Positions 26,167 to 34,644 of a DNA stretch of 64,000 nt are shown here, in pieces. The stretch covers positions 62,001 to 126,000 of the forward strand of contig NZ_RFFL01000013.1 of the NCBI RefSeq assembly GCF_003696285.1, given 5' to 3'. This stretch comes from Stutzerimonas nitrititolerans. GTDB taxonomy: Bacteria > Pseudomonadota > Gammaproteobacteria > Pseudomonadales > Pseudomonadaceae. Under the pieces are notes generated by a model, which made no database searches, was not told where the DNA came from, and saw only the letters and a list, made by a program, of their open reading frames with translations. The position numbers were made by a program, and so were the translations under genes. Position 1 is the first letter of the stretch, and each line of letters begins with the position of its first letter.

Positions 26167-27543
26167 ATGAATAAGAAGAAGTTGAAAACGGGGGCACTTA
26201 CACTCTCATTGCTGGCAACGGCGCTGATGACAGGCCACGCCATGGCGGCGGTCTCCGAGTCGGAGGCGGCCAAGCTGGGCAATAGCCTGACGCCGGTCGG
26301 CGCCGAGAAGGCCGGCAACGCCGCCGGCACCATCCCTGAGTGGACCGGCGGGCTGCCCACCGATGCCGCCGCCATCACGCCCGACGGCTTCGTCGGCGAT
26401 CCCTATCCCGGTGATCAGCCTAAGTTCACCATCACCGCGCAGAACTATGAGCAGTATCAGGACAACCTGACGCCGGGCCAGATCGCCATGCTCAAGCGTT
26501 ATCCGGAGACCTACCGGTTGCCGGTTTTCGAAACCCGGCGCAGCGCCGCCATGCCGCAACGCATCTACGACGCGGCGCAGCGCAACGCCACCCAGACCAA
26601 GCTGGTACGCGGCGGCAACGGCCTGGAAAATCTCGACACGGCCATCGCCTTCCCCATTCCGCAGGATGGCCTGGAAGCGGTCTGGAACCACATCACCCGC
26701 TACCGTGGCGGATCGGCTCGCCGCGTAGTCGCCCAGGCGACCCCTCAGGTCAATGGCAGCTACAGTCTGGTGAAGTTCGTCGACGAGGTGGTCTATACCG
26801 ACTCCCTGACCGACTACAACCCGGAAAAACACGGCAACGTGCTGTTCTACTTCAAGCAGCAGGTAACCGACCCCTCGCGCCTGGCGGGCAACGTGCTGCT
26901 GGTGCATGAAACCCTCGACCAGGTGAAGGAACCGCGCATGGCGTGGATCTACAACGCCGGACAACGCCGTGTGCGTCGGGCGCCGCAGGTCGCCTACGAT
27001 GGTCCGGGCACCGCTGCCGACGGCCTGCGCACTTCCGACAATCTGGACATGTTCAACGGCGCACCGGATCGCTACGAATGGAAACTGGTCGGCAAGAAGG
27101 AGTTGTACATCCCCTACAACTCCTACCGCCTGGATTCGCCGAAGCTGAAATATGACGACATCGTCAAGGCTGGCCATATCAACCAGGACCTGACCCGTTA
27201 CGAGTTGCACCGCGTATGGGAAGTCGAGGCGACGCTGAAGAAAGGCGAGCGGCATATCTATGCCAAACGCAACTTCTTCATCGACGAGGATACCTGGCAG
27301 GCGGCGATCATCGATCATTACGATGGCCGCGGCTCGCTGTGGCGGGTTGCCGAGGCACACAGCACCTACTTCTACGACGTGCAGGTACCGCTTTATGCCA
27401 TGGAAACCCTGTATGACCTGGTTTCGGGACGCTACCTGGTCATGGGCATGAAGAACGAAGAGAAGAACCCCTACGTCTACAACTACGAAGCCAGCTCGCA
27501 CCAGTACACACCGGCGGCGCTGCGCAACTCGGGCGTGCGCTGA
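26167..27543 (+). CDS. DUF1329 domain periplasmic or outer-membrane-associated protein
   Basis: A 458-residue exported protein. A cleavable signal peptide (KKLKTGALTLSLLATALMTGHAMA) precedes the mature ESEAAKLGNSLTPVGAEKAGNAAGTIPEWTGG. The DUF1329 core has FETRRSAAMPQRIYDAAQRNAT, GSYSLVKFVDEVVYTDSL, WIYNAGQRRVRRAPQ and YELHRVWEVEATLKKGERHIYAKRNFFIDEDTWQ, which resembles a LolA/LolB-like lipoprotein-carrier fold. Family members are often found near RND or lipid-export genes, but here it stands alone between its own promoter region and a strong terminator. Confidence 0.92.
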   Translation: MNKKKLKTGALTLSLLATALMTGHAMAAVSESEAAKLGNSLTPVGAEKAGNAAGTIPEWTGGLPTDAAAITPDGFVGDPYPGDQPKFTITAQNYEQYQDNLTPGQIAMLKRYPETYRLPVFETRRSAAMPQRIYDAAQRNATQTKLVRGGNGLENLDTAIAFPIPQDGLEAVWNHITRYRGGSARRVVAQATPQVNGSYSLVKFVDEVVYTDSLTDYNPEKHGNVLFYFKQQVTDPSRLAGNVLLVHETLDQVKEPRMAWIYNAGQRRVRRAPQVAYDGPGTAADGLRTSDNLDMFNGAPDRYEWKLVGKKELYIPYNSYRLDSPKLKYDDIVKAGHINQDLTRYELHRVWEVEATLKKGERHIYAKRNFFIDEDTWQAAIIDHYDGRGSLWRVAEAHSTYFYDVQVPLYAMETLYDLVSGRYLVMGMKNEEKNPYVYNYEASSHQYTPAALRNSGVR

Positions 27544-27560
27544 ACGCACCGGCCGGATGA

Positions 27561-27590
27561 AAAAAAACGCCCCGATCGGGGCGTTTTTTT
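27561..27590. terminator. Bidirectional rho-independent terminator
   Basis: A perfect palindrome: A7 plus CGCCCCGATCGGGGCG plus T7. It ends both the DUF1329 gene (+) and the convergent yajG gene (-). Confidence 0.95.
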
Positions 27591-27611
27591 GTGGAGGCGT
27601 CTTGCGACCGG

Positions 27612-28196
27612 TCACTCAGCCAGTAGCTGACCGATGTTCTGGTCCTTGAATACGCGGGTCAGCGCATCGCTCAGCACATCGCTGACCAGCTTGGTGTTGG
27701 TCTGCTCGTTGGGCGCCATGCCGAAACGCTGATTGAGGGTGGCGCCATAGCGCCCGGTATAGCGCCGCCCGCCATTCTGAACCTCGACGCGGAACGTCGC
27801 GCCGATATTGGCCTCGGTCACGTAGAGCCCTTCCTTCGGCGACTGGTACTTCAGATCCGCCAGCGTCAGGGTCAGCTGCGGGGCGTTATAGGCGTTGGCC
27901 GACGGCGTGAAACCGAGCAGGCGCACCGCCGCTTCGCTCTGCGCCTGCAGCTTGGGCAAAAGCTTGTCGCCCGGCACCGAGACCGCGCTGGTTTCCGGAT
28001 AGAGTCCGCCGCGGGTGCCCAGCGTCGGCGAAGAACGTCCGTCGACGACCCGCACCACCACCGGCTGACCTTGCCCGACAGGGCTGATCTCGCTGGTGAG
28101 CTTGGGCGAGGGATCGAGTTGTTGCGGGCTGTGGGCGCAGCCCGCCAGGGCCAGTACACACACAGCGACAGGGCCGAACAACAGGCGTTGCAGCAT
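27612..28196 (-). CDS. yajG: YajG family lipoprotein
   Basis: A 194-residue lipoprotein with signal peptide and lipobox LALAGCAHSPQQL. The mature part matches the YajG/Lipoprotein_16 family (PVVVRVVDGRSSPTLGTRG, LTLADLKY, FGMAPNEQTNTKLVSDVLSDALTRVF). An uncharacterised outer-membrane lipoprotein. It is convergent with the DUF1329 gene and shares its terminator. Confidence 0.9.
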   Translation of the reverse strand: MLQRLLFGPVAVCVLALAGCAHSPQQLDPSPKLTSEISPVGQGQPVVVRVVDGRSSPTLGTRGGLYPETSAVSVPGDKLLPKLQAQSEAAVRLLGFTPSANAYNAPQLTLTLADLKYQSPKEGLYVTEANIGATFRVEVQNGGRRYTGRYGATLNQRFGMAPNEQTNTKLVSDVLSDALTRVFKDQNIGQLLAE

Positions 28197-28358
28197 GCTG
28201 TTTACTCCAGGTTGGGATGATGGATGACACGCAGTATAACCAGCACCGCAACCACTCGACAGTGATGCCCCGCATCGTCTCCGTCGGCAGGCCGGCGGTC
28301 GTCATCACAGCGTAACGAAAGGCTGCGATAACGCGTGCAAACCATCCGGAGCCTGCCC

Positions 28359-28544
28359 ATGTCGTCGTGGACCCGTCTTTTTCAGCGGCCCAAGCGCCGC
28401 CACTTTGCCCTGCTCGATGAAGAACGCCGCTGCCGCATGCTGTTGACCGCCGTCGAGCGGCCATGCAGTGCGCAATGGATAGAGGTACCGGAGATACGCC
28501 TGGACTGGATCGGCAAACCGATACCGGGCGCCCTACAACGCTGA
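28359..28544 (+). CDS. Conserved-type small hypothetical protein
   Basis: A 61-residue protein starting MSSWTRLFQRPKRRHFALLDEERRC, with GGAG eight bases before the ATG. It contains the pattern KRRHFALLDE...C......W.EV.EIRLDWIGKPIP, which I believe recurs in short proteins of other Pseudomonas species. No domain, signal peptide or membrane segment. Function unknown. The mqo terminator follows about 20 bases later. Confidence 0.6.
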   Translation: MSSWTRLFQRPKRRHFALLDEERRCRMLLTAVERPCSAQWIEVPEIRLDWIGKPIPGALQR

Positions 28545-28562
28545 AGCAGGAACACCCTGAAT

Positions 28563-28598
28563 GAAAAAGCCGCCCTGCTCGTTACAAGCAGGGCGGCT
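28563..28598 (-). terminator. Intrinsic terminator of mqo
   Basis: On the minus strand GCCGCCCTGCT (28597-28587) pairs with AGCAGGGCGGC (28579-28569) and is followed by a CTTTTT tract. It starts 25 bases after the mqo stop. Confidence 0.8.
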
Positions 28599-28621
28599 CG
28601 GGGACAGGTCGCGGCTGAATC

Positions 28622-30112
28622 TCAGTCTGCCAGGCCCAGTTTCCGATCGACCACCGCGACGATCTCGCGATAGGCCACGGCATCGGTCTCCAGCACCTTT
28701 TCCCGGGCAGGGAAAATCTCGCCGAGCTTGCTGGCCCAGGCCTCGCTCCTGGCTTGCTCGGGGAAGCAGCGCTCGATCAGGTCCAGCATGATCGAGACGG
28801 TAACCGAAGCACCCGGAGAAGCCCCCAGCAGCGCCGCGATGGAACCGTCCTTGGCGGACACCAGTTCGGTACCGAACTGCAGGATGCCGCCCTTCTTGGG
28901 ATCCTTCTTGATGATCTGCACACGCTGGCCGGCCACTTCCAGGCGCCAGTCTTCGGCCTTGGCTTCGGGATAGAAGCCACGCAGGGTCTTCAGTCGGTCC
29001 TCCATGGACTGCATGACTTCCTTGATCAGGTAGCGCGTCAGGTCCATGTTGTCACGTGCCACCGCCAGCATCGGGCGCAGGTTGGAGGGGCGGATCGACA
29101 TGGGCAGATCCAGCGCCGAACCGTATTTCAGGAACTTGGTGGTGAAGCCGGCGTACGGTCCGAACAGCAGCGATTTCTGGCCGTTCACCACGCGTGTATC
29201 GAGATGCGGCACCGACATCGGCGGCGCACCGACGGCCGCCAGGCTGTACACCTTGGCCTGATGCTGCTTGACGATCTCCGGGTTGTCGCAACGCAGCCAC
29301 TGACCACTGACCGGGAAGCCACCGAACCCCTTGCCTTCCTCGATATCGGACATCTGCAGCAACGGCAGCGCCGCGCCACCGGCACCCAGGAACACGAAGC
29401 CGGCATCGAGCGTGCGGCTGCTGCCGTCGCGGGTATTCTTGATTTCCACGCGCCAGCCTTTGCCATTGCGCTGCAGACCGGTGACCTTCTGGAAATAGGA
29501 CATCTTCACGCCGGGCTTGGCCGCGAGATAGACCAGCATCTGCCGAGTCAGCTCACCGAAGTTGACATCCGTGCCGTTCATCGCGCGGGTGGCGGCGATC
29601 GGCTCGTCGGCGTCGCGCCCCGGCATCATCAGCGGCATCCACTCCGCCATGGTGGCGCGGTCTTCGGTGTAGACCATGTCCTCGAACGCGTGATGGGTCT
29701 TCAGCGCGTCGAAACGGCGCTTGAGGAAGTCGATGTTCTTGCTGCCACGAACGAAGCTCAGATGCGGGACGGCATTGAGGAACTCCCGCGGATTGCCGAA
29801 ACCTTCGCGACCGGCCAGGTAGGCCCAGAACTGCTTGGACACCTCGAACTGGGTGTTGATGGTGACGGCTTTCTTGATGTCGATCGGGCCGTTCTTGTTG
29901 TCCGGCGTGTAGTTCAGTTCGCAGAGCCCCGCGTGGCCGGTACCGGCGTTGTTCCACGGGTTGGAACTCTCGACGGCTCCGGATTCCTGCAGTTCGACGA
30001 TTTCCAGCTTGATGTCGGGATCGAGTTCCTTGAGCAGTACGGCCAGGGTCGCACTCATGATGCCGGCTCCCACCAGCACCATGTCCACTGCTTCACTATC
30101 GTGTTGCGTCAT
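28622..30112 (-). CDS. mqo: Malate:quinone oxidoreductase
   Basis: A 496-residue peripheral membrane flavoprotein that oxidises malate to oxaloacetate and passes electrons to the quinone pool. FAD-binding motif near the start ([21 protein letters not shown]). Further family landmarks are [46 protein letters not shown] and [15 protein letters not shown]. The ATG at 30112 has GGAGA at good spacing, so the upstream in-frame start at 30133 is rejected. Pseudomonads often rely on Mqo in place of NAD malate dehydrogenase. Confidence 0.97.
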   Translation of the reverse strand: MTQHDSEAVDMVLVGAGIMSATLAVLLKELDPDIKLEIVELQESGAVESSNPWNNAGTGHAGLCELNYTPDNKNGPIDIKKAVTINTQFEVSKQFWAYLAGREGFGNPREFLNAVPHLSFVRGSKNIDFLKRRFDALKTHHAFEDMVYTEDRATMAEWMPLMMPGRDADEPIAATRAMNGTDVNFGELTRQMLVYLAAKPGVKMSYFQKVTGLQRNGKGWRVEIKNTRDGSSRTLDAGFVFLGAGGAALPLLQMSDIEEGKGFGGFPVSGQWLRCDNPEIVKQHQAKVYSLAAVGAPPMSVPHLDTRVVNGQKSLLFGPYAGFTTKFLKYGSALDLPMSIRPSNLRPMLAVARDNMDLTRYLIKEVMQSMEDRLKTLRGFYPEAKAEDWRLEVAGQRVQIIKKDPKKGGILQFGTELVSAKDGSIAALLGASPGASVTVSIMLDLIERCFPEQARSEAWASKLGEIFPAREKVLETDAVAYREIVAVVDRKLGLAD

Positions 30113-30442
30113 CAACGCGTTCTCCAGAAACACAGCATTAAACTGTCACGACCGCAGTACGCGATCGCGTAGAACCACCAGCCAGGCGGATAGAAACGGA
30201 GGATGGCTTCTATGATCCGCTGCTCGGGCTTGTGCCCGAAGACAGGCACCTGCGTGGTGACTGCCCGCTGTCGGAAGGGCGGCTTTTGGCCTCCTCCCAC
30301 TCGCCCCGAGGCATCCGGAGCAGAGCGATGTGCCGAGGCTCTACGGATGGATCGAGGCGAGAAAATCAATGCGCCGGCCTGTCAGTGGCCAGCCACTCGG
30401 ATACCTGTTCGATGGATCTGTTGGCGCTGCTGCGTGAGCCTG
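30113..30442. other. Non-coding region upstream of mqo
   Basis: A spacer of 330 bases between mqo and the next gene on the minus strand. An 85-codon minus-strand frame (30112-30369, TTG start) ends with a TGATG overlap at the mqo ATG, but it has no RBS or recognisable domain. I treat it as unsupported. No terminator seen. Confidence 0.4.
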
Positions 30443-30730
30443 TCAGCCACGTGCCTCGCGAACCAGCTCGATGTACGGCTGCGCCTGGCGCTGGTCGGCG
30501 ATCAGCGCGATGAAATCCTGCCCCTTGGCATCGGTCGCGCCGAGGTCGTAGCCGGCTTCCTTGAAAAAGACGAGGAAACGCCCGAAATCATCGACGCGCA
30601 AACCACGATACGCCTTGATCAGCTTGTGCAGCGAAGGCGGCGTATCGTCGGTCGGCTCCGGCTGAAGAAACAACCTGATCGCGTCATCGCCGATGTCTTC
30701 ACCGATTACCTGCTTCTTTTCTTTACGCAT
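30443..30730 (-). CDS. Conserved hypothetical protein (PA4642-like)
   Basis: A 95-residue cytosolic protein starting MRKEKKQVIGEDIGDDAIRLFLQPEPTDDTPPSLHKLIKAYRGLRVDDF. A GGAG sequence precedes the ATG at about 8 bases; the six residues encoded farther upstream are rejected. Its position next to mqo matches the mqoB neighbourhood in P. aeruginosa. No known domain; rich in charged residues with no membrane segment. Function unknown. Confidence 0.75.
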   Translation of the reverse strand: MRKEKKQVIGEDIGDDAIRLFLQPEPTDDTPPSLHKLIKAYRGLRVDDFGRFLVFFKEAGYDLGATDAKGQDFIALIADQRQAQPYIELVREARG

Positions 30731-30919
30731 ACCTGCTCCACAGCCCAACCTGGACTTACGGGGGCGGGAGTTTACTCCTCGTGACCGAAGCTCTCAACGC
30801 AACTGGCCCTCTTGCGACCAAGGTCGTATGCATGAACCACGGCAATAGGGCTCGGATCCCGACACTTGTCATCAAATAGAGGGTTTATACTCTCGCTTTG
30901 CGCACAAGGAGTGTCCGGG

Positions 30920-32668
30920 ATGCGTCTTCCTCCCCTGTTCGCCGCATGGCGCCAGAGTCTGCGGCAGGGTTACAACGGCCAGGCCCTGCGCGGCGACGTG
31001 AACGCCGGCCTGACCGTTGGCATCATCGCCATCCCGCTCGCCATGGCGCTCGCGATCGCCGTGGGCGTGCCGCCCCAGCACGGCCTCTACACGGTGCTGA
31101 TCGCCGCTCCGCTGATCGCCCTCACCGGCGGCTCGCGCTTCAACGTTTCCGGCCCCACGGCCGCCTTCGTGGTGATACTGCTGCCCATCACCCAGAAGTT
31201 CGGCATCGGCGGGTTGCTGCTCTGCACCATGCTGGCCGGCCTGATCCTGATCGCCCTCGGGTTGCTGCGCGCCGGGCGCCTGATCGCCTTCGTGCCCTAC
31301 CCGGTGACCCTGGGCTTCACCGCTGGCATCGGCATCGTCATCGCCACCCTCCAGCTCAAGGATGTGTTCGGCCTGACGCTGGACGCGCAACCGCAAAACT
31401 ACATCGAGCAGATCACCGTGCTGGTGCGCGCATTGCCCGGTGCCCATCTGGGCGATGCCCTGGTCGCGGCACTCTGCCTGGCGGTGCTGATTCTCTGGTC
31501 ACGCTGGGTCCCCAGGGTGCCGGCCCACCTGGTGGCGCTGACGGTCGGCGCCCTGGCGGCGCTGGGCCTGGAAGCCTCGGGTCTGGAGGTCGCCACGCTT
31601 GGCGAACGCTTCAGCTATCAATTCGGCGGCCAGTCATATCCCGGCATTCCGCCCTTCCTTCCGGACCTTGCCTGGCCCTGGCAACTGCCCGGTGCCGATG
31701 GCCAGCCACTGCAACTCTCGTTCGAGCTCCTGCATCAGCTGTTGGCCCCGGCGTTCGCCATCGCCATGCTCGGTGCCATCGAATCGCTGCTCTGCGCCGT
31801 GGTCGCAGACGGCATGACCGGCAGCAACCATGACCCCAACGCCGAACTACTCGGCCAGGGCCTCGGCAATCTGGTGGCCCCTCTGTTCGGCGGTATCACC
31901 GCCACCGCCGCCATTGCCCGCAGCGCCGCCAACGTTCGCGCCGGTGCCTTCTCGCCGCTGGCTGCGATCATCCATGCCGGCGTGGTCCTGGTAGCGATCC
32001 TCTGGCTGGCACCGCTGTTCAGCTACCTGCCGATGGCGGCCCTCGCCGCGCTGCTGCTGATGGTGGCGTGGAACATGAGCGAGGCCCCGCACGTGCTCAA
32101 GACACTGCGCATCGCACCACGCAGCGACGTGCTGGTGCTGCTGACCTGCCTGGCGCTGACGGTGCTCTTCGACATGGTGCTGGCGGTGGGCGTGGGCCTG
32201 TTGCTGGCCGCCGGGCTGTTCATCAAGCGCATGAGCGAGCTGACCGACACCACCGCGCTGTCCCGTAGCCAACGGCAGATCCTCCGCGACCTTCCCGAAC
32301 ATGTCGCGGCTTACGCCATCCACGGGCCGCTGTTCTTCGGCGCGGCCGAGAAGGCCCTCAGCGTGCTGCGGCGCTTCAACCCCGACGTGAAGGTGATGAT
32401 CGTCGATATCAGTGGCGTGCCGCTGCTGGACATGACCGCACTGGCCGCGCTGGAAAACGTGCTGCTCGATTACCGCAAACGAGGTATCGCGCTGATCCTC
32501 AGCGGCAGCAACGTGCGGATTCGGCTGAAACTGCGCCGCGCCGGAATCCAGCGCCTGCAAGGCCAGCTGCATTACGTGCGCGACCTGCCGCAGGCCCGGG
32601 CGATGGCCCTGCGACTGCTACCGCCCGCGATGGAAGGCGACACCGGCCGGCTCGAACCTTCCAGCTGA
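30920..32668 (+). CDS. dauA: SulP-family anion transporter (DauA/YchM-type)
   Basis: A 582-residue inner-membrane transporter. The SulP core has about 12-14 hydrophobic segments, with SRFNVSGPTAAFVVIL, GLLRAGRLIAFVPYPVTLGFTAGIG and NLVAPLFGGITATAAIARSAANVRAG as signatures. A C-terminal STAS domain follows (AYAIHGPLFFGAAEKAL; VKVMIVDISGVPLLDMTALAALENVL). DauA moves C4-dicarboxylates in E. coli; other SulP members move sulfate or bicarbonate, so the substrate remains open. AGGAG lies nine bases before ATG 30920, which I prefer to the ATG at 30866. Confidence 0.88.
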   Translation: MRLPPLFAAWRQSLRQGYNGQALRGDVNAGLTVGIIAIPLAMALAIAVGVPPQHGLYTVLIAAPLIALTGGSRFNVSGPTAAFVVILLPITQKFGIGGLLLCTMLAGLILIALGLLRAGRLIAFVPYPVTLGFTAGIGIVIATLQLKDVFGLTLDAQPQNYIEQITVLVRALPGAHLGDALVAALCLAVLILWSRWVPRVPAHLVALTVGALAALGLEASGLEVATLGERFSYQFGGQSYPGIPPFLPDLAWPWQLPGADGQPLQLSFELLHQLLAPAFAIAMLGAIESLLCAVVADGMTGSNHDPNAELLGQGLGNLVAPLFGGITATAAIARSAANVRAGAFSPLAAIIHAGVVLVAILWLAPLFSYLPMAALAALLLMVAWNMSEAPHVLKTLRIAPRSDVLVLLTCLALTVLFDMVLAVGVGLLLAAGLFIKRMSELTDTTALSRSQRQILRDLPEHVAAYAIHGPLFFGAAEKALSVLRRFNPDVKVMIVDISGVPLLDMTALAALENVLLDYRKRGIALILSGSNVRIRLKLRRAGIQRLQGQLHYVRDLPQARAMALRLLPPAMEGDTGRLEPSS

Positions 32669-32700
32669 ACGCCAGGCCACGCGGCCCGGCGTATTCAAGA

Positions 32701-33612
32701 TCAGCCAGTGTGCTTCTGCAGGTTGGCCATCATTTCCCGGAGCGCCTCCAGGTTGTCGGCCGGATGGGCGGCATTCTCGAAGTTGCAGATCTGCTGCCAG
32801 TTGGCAGCCACGTCTTCGGCGTCGAAACCGGCCTTGGGATCGAAGCCCATGCCCAGGCTGCGCTCCCAGCGGACCTTGCCCATCCAGCCGCCGCCCACCT
32901 CGAACAGACCGGAGGTTTCCTGGCACTGCTCGCTGGCCAGGTAGACCACCAGCGGGCTGACCAGCTCGGGCTTGAGCTGCTCGAAGATCTGCGGCGGAAT
33001 CAGCCCCTCGGTCATGCGCGTGCCACCGGTGGGGGCGATGGCGTTGACCAGGATGTTGTTCTTGCGTCCCTCCAGCGCCAAGGTCCGCGTCAGGCCGTAG
33101 AGACCCAGCTTGGCCATGCCGTAGTTGGACTGACCGAAGTTGCCATAGATGCCCGAAGTGGATGCCGTGAAGATGACCCGGCCATACCCCTGCTCGCGCA
33201 TGTGCGGCCAGGCGGCGCGGGTCACCTTGTAGGCGCCTTCGACATGCACCCGGTAGACCAGATCCCAATCGGCATCCTCCATCTTGTGGAAGCTCTTGTC
33301 GCGCAGGATGCCGGCGTTATTCACCACCACATCGACACGGCCGAAAGCTTCCAACGCGTGCTGCACGATCTTCTCGCCGTCGGTGACCGAGTCGTGGTTG
33401 GCCACCGCCGTACCGCCGGCCTGGCGGATCTGCTCGACCACCAGATCGGCCGCCGAGCTGCTGGCGCCTTCACCCTGAGCGCTGCCGCCCAGGTCATTGA
33501 CCAGCACCTTGGCACCATGACGGGCGAACAGCAGCGCATGGGCGCGGCCGAGGCCGCCACCGGCGCCGGTCACTATTACAACCTTGTCTTCGAAGCGGAT
33601 GCTGTCGGTCAT
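32701..33612 (-). CDS. SDR family oxidoreductase (MFE-2-like 3-hydroxyacyl-CoA dehydrogenase)
   Basis: A 303-residue short-chain dehydrogenase. Cofactor loop VTGAGGGLGRAHALLFARHGAKVLVNDLGG, NNAGILRD, and catalytic SGIYGNFGQSNYGMAK with Ser, Tyr and Lys in place. The VNDLGG after the first strand and the NYGMAKLGLYGLTRTLALEG segment resemble the dehydrogenase unit of peroxisomal multifunctional enzyme type 2, suggesting a 3-hydroxyacyl-CoA substrate. The C-terminal extension (about 250-303) is also typical of that group. Start MTDSIRFEDK is chosen by similarity; the upstream extension is not credible. Confidence 0.88.
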   Translation of the reverse strand: MTDSIRFEDKVVIVTGAGGGLGRAHALLFARHGAKVLVNDLGGSAQGEGASSSAADLVVEQIRQAGGTAVANHDSVTDGEKIVQHALEAFGRVDVVVNNAGILRDKSFHKMEDADWDLVYRVHVEGAYKVTRAAWPHMREQGYGRVIFTASTSGIYGNFGQSNYGMAKLGLYGLTRTLALEGRKNNILVNAIAPTGGTRMTEGLIPPQIFEQLKPELVSPLVVYLASEQCQETSGLFEVGGGWMGKVRWERSLGMGFDPKAGFDAEDVAANWQQICNFENAAHPADNLEALREMMANLQKHTG

Positions 33613-33974
33613 GCGTGACTCCTGCGTGATCCTGTTGGAATGAAGGCCTGAGTGTCCGCGCCGCTCCATCCACCCACAATCAAAACAGCCGGCAATGAAT
33701 GGCGCAGCATAAAAGCCAGGGATGATACGCCACTGAGCAGGACGGGCCGAGCAAGCGGGCGCCCCAATGAATCTCGGCCTCTGCACGACTTACCAACAGA
33801 GTTATCCACAGATAATCGACCAGGCCGAAGATAACGACTGCCAAGGACTGTCAAAGCAGGTGTAATTCAACTCATTGATTATGGAAGAGTTTTCATCACG
33901 AACAACGATGAGCATTCTTTGATCAACGATCCGAAATGCCCGTCGCGCCTGGCTTTCGAGGTTTCATCAAACGT

Positions 33975-34009
33975 TTATCCACAGAACGCCACACAGCAAA
34001 CGGGGATAA
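33975..34009. repeat. 35-bp dyad unit 2 (DnaA box plus GGATAA)
   Basis: TTATCCACA on the left, GGATAA on the right, fixed 23-bp gap. The right half, CACAGCAAACGGGGATAACC, is close to the matching part of unit 3 (CACAGCAAGCGGGGATAACC). Confidence 0.6.
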
Positions 34010-34019
34010 CCAAGGCGTA

Positions 34020-34090
34020 CGAGAATGGTTCTCGATCGGCCTATCGAAGCGATAGTCAGAAACCAAGAGCGCCGCGGGATACGGCGCTCT
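34020..34090 (+). other. Three leader hairpins before the micro-ORF
   Basis: CGAGAA/TTCTCG (34020-34034), CTATCG/CGATAG (34041-34055) and a strong AGAGCGCCG/CGGCGCTCT stem (34066-34074 with 34082-34090, 7-base loop) come in sequence in the 100 bases before the 26-codon ORF. Could be an RNA leader controlling it. Confidence 0.5.
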
Positions 34091-34122
34091 AGCATCTCTC
34101 TATCGTGGATAAGGAGACCGCC

Positions 34123-34203
34123 ATGTACGTATCGTTCCTGATTGAAAACATTCTGGCCAACTATGCTTCGGCCAGCTGCTGCGCCTGCTACGGCCCGAGT
34201 TGA
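34123..34203 (+). CDS. Cys-rich 26-residue micro-ORF, candidate expressed peptide
   Basis: ATG at 34123 is preceded by AAGGAGACCGCC, a near-ideal RBS, and by three hairpins. A minus-strand DnaA-box-like CGTGGATAA overlaps the region just before the RBS. The peptide starts MYVSFLIENILANY (hydrophobic) and ends ASCCACYGPS, so it has three Cys in the last eight residues. It stops with TGA, and no known family is recognised. Options are a regulatory leader peptide, a type I toxin-like peptide, a RiPP precursor or chance; expression is unproved. Confidence 0.4.
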   Translation: MYVSFLIENILANYASASCCACYGPS

Positions 34204-34266
34204 GCAAAAAACGAACAGTTTCTCGCGAGCCCCGGCTGTAGCGCCACCCAGCGCTTCAAACACGGG

Positions 34267-34301
34267 TTATCCACCGTTCACTCCACAGCAAGCGGGGATA
34301 A
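34267..34301. repeat. 35-bp dyad unit 3 (DnaA-box-like plus GGATAA)
   Basis: TTATCCACC on the left and GGATAA on the right at the same spacing as unit 2; arms extend to GGTTATCC / GGATAACC, a perfect 8-bp dyad. Confidence 0.6.
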
Positions 34302-34438
34302 CCTTGCATAACCGCGCATCGAAAGGCAGAAAGTTGCTTGAATCCTGTTGCAGCCAACGCTGATACCGCCTTTGGTCAAATATCGATCAATGGCCTGAAA
34401 GCGTCGGAACCAGTGGCCTACGCCGTTTCGCTAAGAGC

Positions 34439-34473
34439 TTATCCACAACTCGCTGCACAGCGATAGGGGATAA
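34439..34473. repeat. 35-bp dyad unit 4 (DnaA box plus GGATAA)
   Basis: TTATCCACA and GGATAA with 23 bases between them, containing CACAGC. The unit starts 172 bp after the start of unit 3; units 1 and 2 are 173 bp apart, so spacing also repeats. Confidence 0.6.
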
Positions 34474-34644
34474 CTGGCCAGGCCTCATCCGGCCGCTATC
34501 GAACTTCGCGCTCGGCATATGTCCAACGAGAACGCGCCACTCCTGCTGCCGGTCGAGAACGCCCATGCCCAACGTCACGCACTCCCCGCCTTTGCGGAGC
34601 CGCCGGATATCAGCCGAACAGGCCGGCCTCGGCAGGACACCCGC

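Larger units (their letters stand above)
33613..34644. other. 1-kb non-coding region with DnaA-box-like array
   Basis: Exact or near-exact TTATCCACA sites occur at 33802-33810, 33975-33983, 34104-34112 (minus strand), 34267-34275 and 34439-34447. Three of them are the left arms of 35-bp dyads TTATCC-N23-GGATAA at 33975-34009, 34267-34301 and 34439-34473, with strictly conserved length and a shared CACAGC core. Hairpins occur at 34020-34034, 34041-34055 and 34066-34090. A micro-ORF lies at 34123-34203. The region is also more AT-rich than its neighbours around 33850-33930. No other gene is supported. Confidence 0.6.

Noticed and set aside
30112-30369. Minus-strand 85-codon frame ending with a TGATG overlap at the mqo start
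   Set aside because: TTG start without RBS, unusual Trp/Arg-rich product and no recognisable domain. The overlap alone is not enough; perhaps a remnant.
33613-34644. Chromosomal origin of replication
   Set aside because: DnaA boxes are present, but dnaA, dnaN, gidA or rpmH are absent and there is no clear AT-rich unwinding tract with 13-mers. A regulatory or titration locus is more likely.
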